Of a stretch of DNA of 9,421 nt, positions 1-6,716 are shown one piece after another. Source of the stretch: Gemmatimonadota bacterium (GTDB taxonomy: Bacteria > Gemmatimonadota > Gemmatimonadetes > Longimicrobiales > Gaopeijiaceae). The first letter of the stretch is position 1. The number at the start of each line of letters is the position of its first letter. Location: NCBI GenBank assembly GCA_018678395.1, contig JAHHMJ010000682.1, positions 1 through 9,421 on the forward strand, given 5' to 3'. The notes under the pieces are model-generated. The model worked only from the letters and a program-made list of their open reading frames with translations, did no database searches and was not told the origin of the DNA. The translations under genes and the position numbers were made by a program.

Positions 1-984
1 GTCCCGGGTTCCCTCGACCTTGCAGAAGAAACAGCACCAGTCGCCGGTCTGCACGTTCGGCAGCGCGCGCAGTCCGAAGAACATGCCGTCGGCCGGAGCC
101 TCGAGGCGAGCCAACGTGTCGCCGAAGACGTTGACGATGCGCGCGATGGGATCACCGGCCTTCATCATGGTGAGGAACTGCACGCCCGGCTCCGGCAGGA
201 AGATCCCCGACGCCGGCGCCAGGAGCGCCTCCTGCTGGCCCCGGTACCGGGGCGACGGGTAGGCGGCCGCGCCCGGGTACATCTCGTAATGGCGCAGGAT
301 ATTGAGGATCGAGTCGGCGAGCTCGCGACCGACCCGGGCGAAGGCCTCGGGCGAGGTGGCCGAGCGCCCACCCAGCTCGACGGTGATGCCCACCTTACCC
401 AGCGACTTCATGTACGCCATCGGGCTTCCCGACGGGTTGAACGACGACATGATGCAGCCCCATCCGGGTCCCATGGCCGTGGCCAGCTCGACCGATTCGG
501 GACGCTCGTCGACGAAGATGGCCTTGTCGAGAAAGGAGTGGGCGCCGCCCGAGTGGATCGAGATCTCGAAGTCCGCGACCGGTCCCATCGCGGCCGCATG
601 CGCCGCCGCCACCCGCTCACTCAGATAGCCGTCGGGCCGCCCGGGATAGATGCGGTTCATGTCGTAGGTGAACGTGTCGCCGGGGTTGCCCCGCTCGGCC
701 GCGTTGAACGCGGGCACGTTGATCACCGGGCAGAGCACGAGCGTCCCCGACAGCTGGGCCGGCTCCACCTCGGCCAGGGCGATCTGGCAGGCGAGCGGAC
801 CCTCGGGCTCGTCGCCGTGGATGGCGCCGTTCACCCAGAAGCACGGCCCGTCGCCCGAGCCGTTCACGACGACCACGGGGATCTCGAGCGGCGTTCCCCC
901 GGCGAGCTCGGTCACGGGAATGACGCCGCGCGCAGCGGTGCCGGGCTCGGCGATCGCGGTTCCTACGGAGACGGCGGCAGGCAT
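1..984 (-). CDS. AstE/aspartoacylase-like zinc deacylase (M14-related), 3' end cut by window
   Basis: The first 328 residues are readable from the ATG at 984-982; no stop occurs before the window edge. Seen directly: HGDEPEG (H56, E59), YDMNRIYPG (N110-R111), IHSGG (H144) and TVELGG (E203). In the succinylglutamate desuccinylase/aspartoacylase family these correspond to two zinc ligands, a substrate-binding Asn-Arg pair, the third zinc ligand and the catalytic glutamate. Such enzymes hydrolyse the amide bond of N-acylated amino acids, or related amides, in the cytosol; there is no signal peptide. A C-terminal beta-rich part follows (about residues 255-328, LLAPASGIFLPEPG, then LEAPADGMFFG), as in family members of about 330-350 residues, so only a few codons are probably missing. 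The start is supported by AAGGGG 7 nt upstream, within the last codons of the preceding VOC gene (TGA-C-ATG junction), which suggests translational coupling. The exact acyl substrate is unknown. The Cys-rich tail (C317, C318, C321) is unusual. Confidence 0.88.
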   Translation of the reverse strand, partial: MPAAVSVGTAIAEPGTAARGVIPVTELAGGTPLEIPVVVVNGSGDGPCFWVNGAIHGDEPEGPLACQIALAEVEPAQLSGTLVLCPVINVPAFNAAERGNPGDTFTYDMNRIYPGRPDGYLSERVAAAHAAAMGPVADFEISIHSGGAHSFLDKAIFVDERPESVELATAMGPGWGCIMSSFNPSGSPMAYMKSLGKVGITVELGGRSATSPEAFARVGRELADSILNILRHYEMYPGAAAYPSPRYRGQQEALLAPASGIFLPEPGVQFLTMMKAGDPIARIVNVFGDTLARLEAPADGMFFGLRALPNVQTGDWCCFFCKVEGTRD

Positions 985-985
985 G

Positions 986-1465
986 TCAGATCCCCTTGTA
1001 GGCTTCGTACTCTTTCAACTGCTCGGCCGTGTAGACCTGCATGAACTCGATCTCGATGCCGCCCGCCTCGTCGTCGAGAAAGGCGACCCACCCCTCGGGG
1101 TGCGGGTGCGACCCCACCACCTGGCACGCCTGGCAGATGCGCAGCGTCGCCCCCTGCTCCTGCGCGTGCGCGAGGGCGGCGTCGATGTCGTCGACCTCGT
1201 AGCAGATGTGGTGCAGACCCTCGGCGCCCCGCTCGTCGATCCACTTCGCGAAGCGCCCGTCGGGTTCGGTGGACTCGCAGAGCTGGTACTCGATGCCCCC
1301 GAGGTAGAACAGCGCGACGCGGTTCTTCGACTTCGGGTAGAACTCGATCGCGGTGTCGGTGGGCACGTGCAGGAAGCGCGCGTACGTGCCGAGCGCCTGG
1401 GCGGCGTCACGCACCGCGAAGGCCATGTGCTTGATACCGCGGACGTTGGGATTGTCGGATTTCAA
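986..1465 (-). CDS. VOC/glyoxalase-fold metalloprotein, methylmalonyl-CoA epimerase-like
   Basis: This is a 159-residue protein of the vicinal-oxygen-chelate superfamily. It has two beta-alpha-beta-beta-beta modules: the first opens with IKHMAFAVRD (residues 11-20) and the second with GLHHICYEVDDID (83-95). Candidate metal ligands in the methylmalonyl-CoA epimerase pattern are H13, Q61, H86 and E140. GLHHICYEVDDI is very similar to the epimerase/dioxygenase signature, but the HPK segment usual before the final glutamate in methylmalonyl-CoA epimerase is replaced by LDDEAGG, so the reaction is unassigned (epimerase, lyase or isomerase). A CxxC (C111, C114) is present. The start is TTG: it is the only usable initiation codon upstream of the first motif, because the next Met (M14) would delete ligand H13. 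No clear Shine-Dalgarno precedes it. It lies 38 nt after the aminotransferase stop and 1 nt before the AstE-like gene, in an operon-like arrangement. Confidence 0.85.
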   Translation of the reverse strand: MKSDNPNVRGIKHMAFAVRDAAQALGTYARFLHVPTDTAIEFYPKSKNRVALFYLGGIEYQLCESTEPDGRFAKWIDERGAEGLHHICYEVDDIDAALAHAQEQGATLRICQACQVVGSHPHPEGWVAFLDDEAGGIEIEFMQVYTAEQLKEYEAYKGI

Positions 1466-1503
1466 GGTCTGACTCGTCGGCTCGGGTGAAGCTGTGCGGG
1501 GAC

Positions 1504-2691
1504 TCAGGAATCGGATCGTTCGGTGCGAATCGACACGACGACCTCGGACATCCGGCGCAGTACTTCACGGATGCCGTCGACGGGCTGCGTCAGCGACAGG
1601 CGGGCGAAGTCGTCGGTATGGTCGCCGTAGATCCGGCCGGGGAAGATCATGACCCGGCCCTCGGCGAGGAGCCGTTCGCAGAACTCGGTGGCGGGGATGC
1701 CGACGTCGGCGACTCGCGCATAGACGTAGAACGCGCCCTGCGGCTTCGCGTATGCGATGCCGAGCTCGTCCAGGCCCGCACACAACACCCGGCGCCGCTC
1801 GTCGAAGGTGCGGCGAATCTCTTCGACGCAGTCCTGGGGACCCGTGAGCGCAGCCAGCGCGGCGTGCTGGCCCACCGCCGAGGTGGAAATGGCGAGGCCG
1901 TGATGAATCTCGGCCAGAGCCGGCATCAGGTCGGCGGGGCCGGCGAAGTACCCGACCCGCCACCCGGTCATGGCGTAGGCCTTCGACACGCCGGACAGCG
2001 TGATCGTGCGGTCGCGCATGCCGGGCAATACGGCCACGGGCTGCGCGCGGTGTCCGTCGTAGGTCAGGCGCGCGTAGATCTCGTCCGAGACCACGATCAG
2101 ATCGCGCTCGACCGCGACCTCGCAGATCCGCGCCACCTCGTCGGGCGGAATCACCGTGCCCGTCGGGTTCGCCGGATTGATCAGCACCAGCACCTTCGAC
2201 CGCGGCGTGACGTGCTCCCGTACCATGTCGGCGGTGAGGGTGAAATTCGTCTCGAGGGACATGCGGATCTGGACGAGTCTCGCGTCGGTCAGCTCGGCGG
2301 CCTGGATGTACGGGTTGTATCCGGGGCTCGCGAGCAGCATCTCGTCGCCCGCATCGAGCAGACCCAGCGCGATGATGAACATCGCCTGCTGACCACCCGG
2401 CGTGACCACGATGTGCTCCGGCGCGTATCGGGCGCCGCCGTGCCGCACGATGTCGTCGGCGATCGCCCGGCGCAGCTCGGGCATCCCCATCGGGTGCGTG
2501 TAGTGCGTGGCCCCCGAGCCGAGCGCCTCCTGACCCGCTCGGACGATGTGCTCCGGCGTGTCGAGGTCGGGATCGCCACGCCCCAGCTTGATGACGTCCG
2601 GCAGCCCCGACGCGATGTCCATCATCCGGGTGATGATGTGCTTGTCGTGCTGCCGTACGCGGTGGGCGAGTCGGGTGCGGACCTGGGTCAT
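1504..2691 (-). CDS. PLP-dependent class I/II aminotransferase (copy 1)
   Basis: This 395-residue fold-type I aminotransferase would transfer an amino group between an amino acid and a 2-oxo acid in the cytosol. Seen directly: LGRGDPDLDTPEHIV (36-50), TPGGQQA (97-103, phosphate-binding loop region), INPANPTG (171-178, with the PLP-contacting N175), VSDEIY (201-206, D203 pairs with the pyridine nitrogen), SGVSKAYAMTGWRVGY (233-248, K237 is the Schiff-base lysine) and DFARLSLTQP (361-370, R364 in the position of the substrate-carboxylate Arg). The length is normal for aspartate/aromatic aminotransferases of subgroup I-gamma type. Upstream in-frame codons extend to 2799, but they lie inside the carboxypeptidase gene and encode a low-complexity Arg/Ser/Pro stretch, so the ATG at 2691 is chosen. 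It follows the carboxypeptidase stop by 28 nt. The substrate is not predictable. It is a clear paralog of the aminotransferase at 6713-7897. Confidence 0.93.
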   Translation of the reverse strand: MTQVRTRLAHRVRQHDKHIITRMMDIASGLPDVIKLGRGDPDLDTPEHIVRAGQEALGSGATHYTHPMGMPELRRAIADDIVRHGGARYAPEHIVVTPGGQQAMFIIALGLLDAGDEMLLASPGYNPYIQAAELTDARLVQIRMSLETNFTLTADMVREHVTPRSKVLVLINPANPTGTVIPPDEVARICEVAVERDLIVVSDEIYARLTYDGHRAQPVAVLPGMRDRTITLSGVSKAYAMTGWRVGYFAGPADLMPALAEIHHGLAISTSAVGQHAALAALTGPQDCVEEIRRTFDERRRVLCAGLDELGIAYAKPQGAFYVYARVADVGIPATEFCERLLAEGRVMIFPGRIYGDHTDDFARLSLTQPVDGIREVLRRMSEVVVSIRTERSDS

Positions 2692-2719
2692 TCGGGGCTC
2701 GGCTGGAGGCGCGGCGCGC

Positions 2720-4240
2720 TCAGAGGTCGTAGATCGCGGAGTATTTCGCGGTGAGGTACTCGACGTAGGGCACCGGATCGAGGCCTCGTCCCGTGGCACG
2801 CTCCAGCAGCTGCTCCCGCGTGTAGCGACGGCCGTGACGGTGCACGTGCTCGGTCATCCACTCCCGCAGCGGCACGTAGTCGGCGGCCGCGAGCCCCCGG
2901 GACACGCGATCGTCGGTCTTCGCCTTCGCGAAGAGCTGCCCGGCCATGACGTTGCCGATGGTGTAGTTGCAGAAGGTGCCCACCTGGCCGGACGACCAGT
3001 GCACGTCCTGCAGCGCGCCGAGCCGATCGCTGGGCACCTCGAGTCCGAGGTATTCCTTCATCTTGGCGTTCCAGGCCTCGGGCAGGTCGGCCACCTTCAG
3101 GCTGCCGTCGATCAGCGCGGCCTCGATGTCGACGCGCAGCATGATGTGGAAGTCGTAGGTCAGCTCGTCGGACTCGACCCGGATCAGTCCGGGGCGTACG
3201 CGGTTGATCGCCCGCCAGAAGGTCTCGGCGTCGATCCCCGCCAGCTCCTCGGGGAAGGCGTCGCGGAGCTCGCCGTAGTTGAGCTCCCAGAACTCGCGAC
3301 TGCGGCCCACCTGGTTCTCGAACAGCCGCGACTGGCTCTCGTGCGCTCCGAAGCTCACGCCGCCGACCGCGTACAGGCCGATCAGGTCGGTGGCGAGGGG
3401 CGTGCGCGTGTAGGCCGGATCGCAGTACTGCTCGTACATCGCATGGCCGGCTTCGTGCAACGTCCCGAAGAGGCCCTTGGGCATCCACTCGCCGTTCACC
3501 CGCGTCGTGATGCGGACGTCGTTGCGCGTGAACGAGATCTCGAAGGGGTGCACCGTCAGATCCAGACGCCCCCGATTCGTGTCGTAGCCCAGCTTGCGGG
3601 CCATGTTCAGGGCGAACTCCAGCTGTTTGTCGGCCGGGAACGGACGCTCCAGGAAGTCGACCCGGGGCGGCTCCTTCTCTCCGATCGCGCGGAGCAGCGG
3701 CAGAAGCCCGGCGCGCAGCGCGGCGAACAGCGGTCGCAGCGACGCCACGGTCTCGCCCGGCTCGAACCGGTACATGAGCGCGTCGTACGGGTGCTCCTCG
3801 TACCCGATGCACTCGGCCATCTCGCGATTGAGCTCGAGGGTCGCCTCGAGAACGGGCGCGAACGCCGCGAAGTCGTCTTCGGCGCGGGCCTTCGCCCAGA
3901 TGTGCTGTCCCTTCGAACCCATCTCGGCGCGCCGCTGGACCAGCTCGGCAGGAATTCGGAGATGGTAGTCGATCGCTTCGCGAACCTGGGTGCAGATCGT
4001 CCGCTCTACGCTGTCCTCGGGGAGGTTCGCCGTCTCCGCCTCCGCGGCGTCCAGGAGCCGGCGCGTCTCGTCGGCGACGAGGTGGTTGCGCGCGAACACC
4101 TTGAGGGTGGCCATCTGCTTGGCACGGGTGTCGGCGCCCCCGGGGGGCATCATGGTCCTCGCGTCCCAACTGAGCATCGACCCGGCGCACAGGAGGTCGT
4201 TCACCGCCCCCATTCGCTCCAGTAAAGCGTTGTATCCCAT
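2720..4240 (-). CDS. M32-family (Taq-type) zinc metallocarboxypeptidase
   Basis: This 506-residue, alpha-helical, cytosolic metallocarboxypeptidase removes C-terminal residues from peptides. The M32 motif set is visible in order: VHPF (230-233), DVRIT (241-245, DxRxT), HEAGH (262-266, HExxH with zinc ligands H262 and H266 and catalytic E263), AHESQSR (299-305, with the third ligand E301), IRVESD (353-358, where the family usually has IRxxAD) and GALQDVHW (408-415, GxxQDxHW). The length matches the family (about 500). A TTG start at 4282 is possible in frame, but the ATG at 4240 gives the normal N-terminus, has GAGG 8 nt upstream, and leaves the 10-bp palindrome outside the gene. It is the first gene of the minus-strand operon, directly facing the Ldh2-like gene. 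No signal peptide is seen, so it probably trims imported peptides or intracellular conjugates. Confidence 0.95.
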   Translation of the reverse strand: MGYNALLERMGAVNDLLCAGSMLSWDARTMMPPGGADTRAKQMATLKVFARNHLVADETRRLLDAAEAETANLPEDSVERTICTQVREAIDYHLRIPAELVQRRAEMGSKGQHIWAKARAEDDFAAFAPVLEATLELNREMAECIGYEEHPYDALMYRFEPGETVASLRPLFAALRAGLLPLLRAIGEKEPPRVDFLERPFPADKQLEFALNMARKLGYDTNRGRLDLTVHPFEISFTRNDVRITTRVNGEWMPKGLFGTLHEAGHAMYEQYCDPAYTRTPLATDLIGLYAVGGVSFGAHESQSRLFENQVGRSREFWELNYGELRDAFPEELAGIDAETFWRAINRVRPGLIRVESDELTYDFHIMLRVDIEAALIDGSLKVADLPEAWNAKMKEYLGLEVPSDRLGALQDVHWSSGQVGTFCNYTIGNVMAGQLFAKAKTDDRVSRGLAAADYVPLREWMTEHVHRHGRRYTREQLLERATGRGLDPVPYVEYLTAKYSAIYDL

Positions 4241-4272
4241 CGTGTTGGCCTCGTGGCGCGCGGACTTGTATG

Positions 4273-4282
4273 TTGTCGACAA
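4273..4282. promoter_or_regulatory. Perfect 10-bp palindrome TTGTCGACAA, candidate GntR-type operator
   Basis: TTGTCGACAA is an exact inverted repeat with no spacer, located midway between the two divergent genes. It fits the general GntR-family operator form (a GT...AC core with A/T flanks, as in TTGTATACAA-like sites). Symmetry stops after 10 bp: the flanking G/T and T/C pairs do not match. Its position over the candidate plus-strand -10 and inside a candidate minus-strand promoter spacer would allow a dimeric repressor to control both arms. No regulator gene is in the window, so the family assignment is inference. Confidence 0.5.
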
Positions 4283-4288
4283 TCAGCC

Positions 4289-4301
4289 GCGCAACGTGCG
4301 C
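4289..4301. repeat. Inverted repeat GCGCA-N3-TGCGC in the divergent region
   Basis: Two 5-bp arms separated by ACG lie 6 bp to the right of the TTGTCGACAA palindrome. In GC-rich DNA such short repeats arise by chance. Its place within the control region makes a second protein-binding site possible, but that is not established. Confidence 0.25.
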
Positions 4302-4324
4302 CGCGCCCAAGGGTGCTGTCAAGC

Positions 4325-4330
4325 GAGGAG
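4325..4330 (+). promoter_or_regulatory. Shine-Dalgarno GAGGAG fixing the GTG start of the Ldh2-like gene
   Basis: GAGGAG ends 7 nt before the GTG at 4338 and 16 nt before the ATG at 4347. The spacing favours GTG as the initiation codon, giving 359 residues with an N-terminal MIPMTAVTLE. Confidence 0.7.
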
Positions 4331-4337
4331 CAATTCC

Positions 4338-5417
4338 GTGATCCCCATGACCGCCGTGACCCTCGAGAGCCTGGAGGGCTTCGTGTACGCGGTCCTCCGG
4401 GCCATGGGGCTGCCCGAAGAGGAGGCGCGGATCTTCGGGGGTGCGCTGGTCTTCTCGGAACTGCGCTTCCACCCCGGGCACGGCCAGGGCGTCAAGAAGC
4501 TGCGGCGCTACCACGGCCGGTTCGAGCAGAAGCTGGTCGACGCCACCGCGCCGTTCGAGGTCGTGAAGGAGAGCCCCGCATTGGCGCTGGTCGACGCGCA
4601 CAACGGCATCGGCACCGTGGCCGCGACCCGGGCCATGCGGATCGCGATCGCAAAGGCCAGGGTGTGCGGGATCGGGCAGGTGGTCGTGCGCAACTCGACC
4701 CACTTCGGGTCGAGCGCCGTGCACGCGTGCCTGGGCCCCGAAGCCGGCTGTATCGGGATCGCGATGACCAATGCCGGCCCGGAGATGGCGCCGTGGGGCG
4801 GACGCGAAGGCGTCGTGGGCACGAACCCCTGGGGGATCGCGGCCCCGACCGGACTCGGTTTCCCCGCCGTCCTGGACATCGCGCTGACCACCGCCGGAAA
4901 GGGCATGATGACGTGGCATGCCAGGGAAGGACGCCCCATCCCTCTCGACTGGGCGCTGACGCCCGCTGGCGAGGAGACGGACGACCCCCAGGCGGCGATG
5001 GCGGGCGCTCTGCTCGGGATCGGGCAGTACAAGGGGTACGGCCTCGCCTTCATGACCGACGTGCTGACCGGCGTGATCGGTGGCGGCGGCTACGGCCTGA
5101 CGCCCTACGCCGATCAGGCGAGATGGAATGTGAGCCACACCCTCACCGCGATCGACATCGAGTGGTTCATGCCCCTCGACGACTTCCGCCGCCGCATGGA
5201 CGACTTCGCGGCCATGTGCAAGTCCCGGGCGCTGCGGCCGGGCTTCAGCGAGATCCTGGTCCCGGGCGAGCAGGAGGCGCGGCGGGTCGCGTGGAAGACC
5301 GAGGCCGGAGTGCCGCTCGAGAACGACGCCCTCGACGACCTGCGCCGCCTCGCCGCCGATCTGGGTGTGGACGCGGACCTCACCGAGGTGGGGCCGTGGT
5401 CCGACGAGACGTTGTGA
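4338..5417 (+). CDS. Ldh2-family (malate/L-lactate/ureidoglycolate dehydrogenase-type) NAD(P)-dependent oxidoreductase
   Basis: This 359-residue cytosolic enzyme belongs to the Ldh2 family, which interconverts 2-hydroxy acids or cyclic/linear imino acids with their oxidised forms (malate, sulfolactate, ureidoglycolate, 2,3-diketogulonate, piperideine/pyrroline-2-carboxylate). Seen directly: an N-terminal helical segment, HPGHGQGVKKLRRY (45-58) at the position of the family's catalytic SHGxxR segment, NSTHFGSSAVHA (119-130), MTNAGPEMAPWGG (143-155), GTNPWGIAAPTG (161-172), PAVLDIALT (176-184), the IPLDWAL region (201-207) and YKGYGLAFMTDVLTGVIGGG (231-250). The catalytic segment is atypical: there appear to be two extra residues between H48 and the position usually held by Arg, which here is K54. 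The GTG start is chosen over the ATG at 4347 from Shine-Dalgarno spacing. It is the first gene of the plus-strand arm, followed after 72 nt by an amidohydrolase. The substrate is unresolved. Confidence 0.9.
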   Translation: MIPMTAVTLESLEGFVYAVLRAMGLPEEEARIFGGALVFSELRFHPGHGQGVKKLRRYHGRFEQKLVDATAPFEVVKESPALALVDAHNGIGTVAATRAMRIAIAKARVCGIGQVVVRNSTHFGSSAVHACLGPEAGCIGIAMTNAGPEMAPWGGREGVVGTNPWGIAAPTGLGFPAVLDIALTTAGKGMMTWHAREGRPIPLDWALTPAGEETDDPQAAMAGALLGIGQYKGYGLAFMTDVLTGVIGGGGYGLTPYADQARWNVSHTLTAIDIEWFMPLDDFRRRMDDFAAMCKSRALRPGFSEILVPGEQEARRVAWKTEAGVPLENDALDDLRRLAADLGVDADLTEVGPWSDETL

Positions 5418-5489
5418 GGCGAACTGGCGAGCGGGCGCGGAGCGGGCCACCCTGCTGGGTCCCCACCCCTTCACTCGGAGCCGCACCGC
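5418..5489 (+). other. 72-nt spacer between Ldh2-like and amidohydrolase genes
   Basis: This is the largest gap inside the plus-strand arm. A small ACCC-TGCT-GGGT hairpin (5449-5460) is present but is not followed by a T-run, and no convincing promoter hexamers are visible. GGAG at 5477-5480 lies 9 nt before the next ATG. I read it as a transcribed spacer, though an internal promoter cannot be excluded. Confidence 0.4.
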
Positions 5490-6716
5490 ATGCCTGAGCC
5501 CGCCGCCTGGCGATACCAGAAGATCACCAAGGCCATGTTCGATCTTCCCACGGCCCACGTGGTGCTCACGGGGCGGGTTCTCACACTGGCCGGCGACGTG
5601 ATCGAGGACGGGTTCGTGGAGCTGCGCGACGGCGAGATCGCCGCGGTCGGACCCCGCTCGACGATGGCCGCGAGCGACGCACCGGTCGATGAGACGGGCG
5701 GGACGATCATGCCCGGTCTGATCAACAGCCACGCGCACCTGAACTGGGACGGCATCCACGACCTGGCGCGCCAGTCGATGGACGACCCTCGCCCGATCTC
5801 GGCGTTCAAGGCCGCCGGCAACATGCTCAAGTGCCTGCGCGCCGGGGTCACGATGGTGCGTGACCTGGGCTTCCACGACATGAACCTCTTCACGAAGCAG
5901 GCCGTGGAGCAGGGCATCGTGCCCGGGCCCCGGCTGAAGGTCACGGGCGCGGCGATCATTCAGACCGGGGGACACACCTACTGGGTGTGCCGCGAGGCGA
6001 GCGGAGCCGACGAGATGCGCCGGGCCGTCCGCGAGCAGGTCCGCGGGGGCGCCGACCTGATCAAGATCATGGCGTGCCACGACACCCTCGAGTTCACCGA
6101 CGCCGAGTTGCACGCGGTCATCGACGAGTCGCACCGCAACGGGCTGCCCATCACGGCCCACGCCACGTACGACGCGTGCATTCAGCGGGTCGCTCGCTTC
6201 GGCGTGGATTGCGTCGAGCACGGGGGCTCGATGTCCGACGAGACCGTGGACCTCCTGCTCGAGAAGGAGATCCCCATCGTCACGACCTTCGCCCCCCTGG
6301 TCCAGCAGAGTCAGCCCGAGATCGCGCGCCGCTTCGGGATCCCCGAGTGGAAGATCGAGGAGCGTCAGAAGGCCGTGGCCGACCCGACACGCTACGCCGG
6401 GCTGGTGAAGGCCGCGCGGGCGGGTGTCCCGATCATCTTCGGCACCGATGCCGGGAGCCCGGCCGTCGAGCACGACGTCATCGCCCCCGAGCTCGCGCAC
6501 ATGGTCAAGGTGGGCGTCTGCCCCGACAACATGGATGCGCTGGCCGCCATCACGATCCGGGCGGCCCGCCTCTCGAAGATGGACGACCGCATCGGCACGC
6601 TCGAAACCGGCAAGGCCGCCGACGTCATCGTGGTGGACGGCGACCCGGACCGCGACCTCTTCGCGCTGGAGCGCGTTCGAACGACGTTCGTCGGCGGACG
6701 GAGGATGCACGGGTGA
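5490..6716 (+). CDS. Metal-dependent amidohydrolase, imidazolonepropionase/Xaa-Pro dipeptidase-like
   Basis: This 408-residue amidohydrolase-superfamily enzyme has a TIM barrel with a small beta-sandwich made from both termini. Seen directly: VVLTGRVLTLAGD (24-36) leading to IMPGLINSHAHLN (73-85, HxH metal ligands H81 and H83), GGHTYW (160-165), DLIKIMACHD (189-198, K192 at the carbamylated-lysine bridge position), ITAHA (221-225, H224), VEHGG (242-246, H244), FGTDAG (317-322, catalytic D320) and the C-terminal IGTLETGKAADVIVVDGDP (368-386). This arrangement is that of the binuclear subgroup annotated as imidazolonepropionase-like, which includes cytosolic and membrane-associated Xaa-Pro and N-acyl-amino-acid hydrolases. 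True HutI is mononuclear and lacks the bridging Lys, so HutI itself is unlikely. The ATG at 5490 has GGAG 9 nt upstream; a later ATG at 5535 is possible and would trim a 15-residue tail. The stop overlaps the next gene as GTGA. Confidence 0.92.
   Translation: MPEPAAWRYQKITKAMFDLPTAHVVLTGRVLTLAGDVIEDGFVELRDGEIAAVGPRSTMAASDAPVDETGGTIMPGLINSHAHLNWDGIHDLARQSMDDPRPISAFKAAGNMLKCLRAGVTMVRDLGFHDMNLFTKQAVEQGIVPGPRLKVTGAAIIQTGGHTYWVCREASGADEMRRAVREQVRGGADLIKIMACHDTLEFTDAELHAVIDESHRNGLPITAHATYDACIQRVARFGVDCVEHGGSMSDETVDLLLEKEIPIVTTFAPLVQQSQPEIARRFGIPEWKIEERQKAVADPTRYAGLVKAARAGVPIIFGTDAGSPAVEHDVIAPELAHMVKVGVCPDNMDALAAITIRAARLSKMDDRIGTLETGKAADVIVVDGDPDRDLFALERVRTTFVGGRRMHG
6700..6704 (+). promoter_or_regulatory. 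Shine-Dalgarno GGAGG fixing the GTG start of aminotransferase 2
   Basis: GGAGG lies 8 nt before the GTG at 6713, inside the last codons of the amidohydrolase. It supports the GTGA overlapping start and rules against the much longer open frame extending upstream. Confidence 0.75.

Larger units (their letters stand above)
4241..4337. promoter_or_regulatory. Divergent promoter/control region of the two operons
   Basis: This 97-bp stretch separates the start codons of the two divergent arms and must hold the promoters for both. It contains a perfect palindrome (4273-4282), a second inverted repeat (4289-4301) and several sigma70-like hexamers. On the plus strand, TTGGCC (4245-4250) lies 18 nt before TATGTT (4269-4274), whose last two bases overlap the palindrome. 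On the minus strand there is an exact TTGACA (4322-4317) but only a poor -10 about 18 nt downstream (CACGTT). An alternative minus-strand pair, TTGCGC (4294-4289) and CATACA (4272-4267) with 16-nt spacing, would place the palindrome in its spacer. None of these promoters is strong by eye. The location is well supported by gene order, but the individual elements are guesses. Confidence 0.6.

Noticed and set aside
289..1489. Plus-strand open frames opposite the AstE-like and VOC genes
   Set aside because: They have no recognisable motifs, are Arg/Asp/Gly/Val-rich, and lie antisense to genes with complete active-site signatures.
2692..2799. An N-terminal extension of aminotransferase 1
   Set aside because: It overlaps the end of the carboxypeptidase gene and encodes a low-complexity stretch. 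The paralog begins exactly at the residue equivalent to the ATG at 2691.
4241..4282. A TTG start for the carboxypeptidase at 4282
   Set aside because: It would add 14 residues absent from a normal M32 N-terminus and would embed the palindrome in coding sequence; the ATG at 4240 has GAGG at good spacing.
3990..4337. An upstream extension of the Ldh2-like frame
   Set aside because: It runs antisense through the carboxypeptidase N-terminus and across the control region; GAGGAG supports the GTG at 4338.
5449..5460. An ACCC-TGCT-GGGT hairpin as a terminator after the Ldh2-like gene
   Set aside because: The stem is only 4 bp, no T-run follows, and the next gene is co-directional and functionally related.
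5987..6712. An upstream in-frame extension of aminotransferase 2
   Set aside because: It lies within the amidohydrolase gene, is Arg-rich, and GGAGG is ideally placed for the GTG at 6713.
5490..6716. Assigning the amidohydrolase as HutI (histidine degradation)
   Set aside because: It carries the bridging Lys (K192 in IKIM) of the binuclear dipeptidase-like group, and no other hut genes are nearby.
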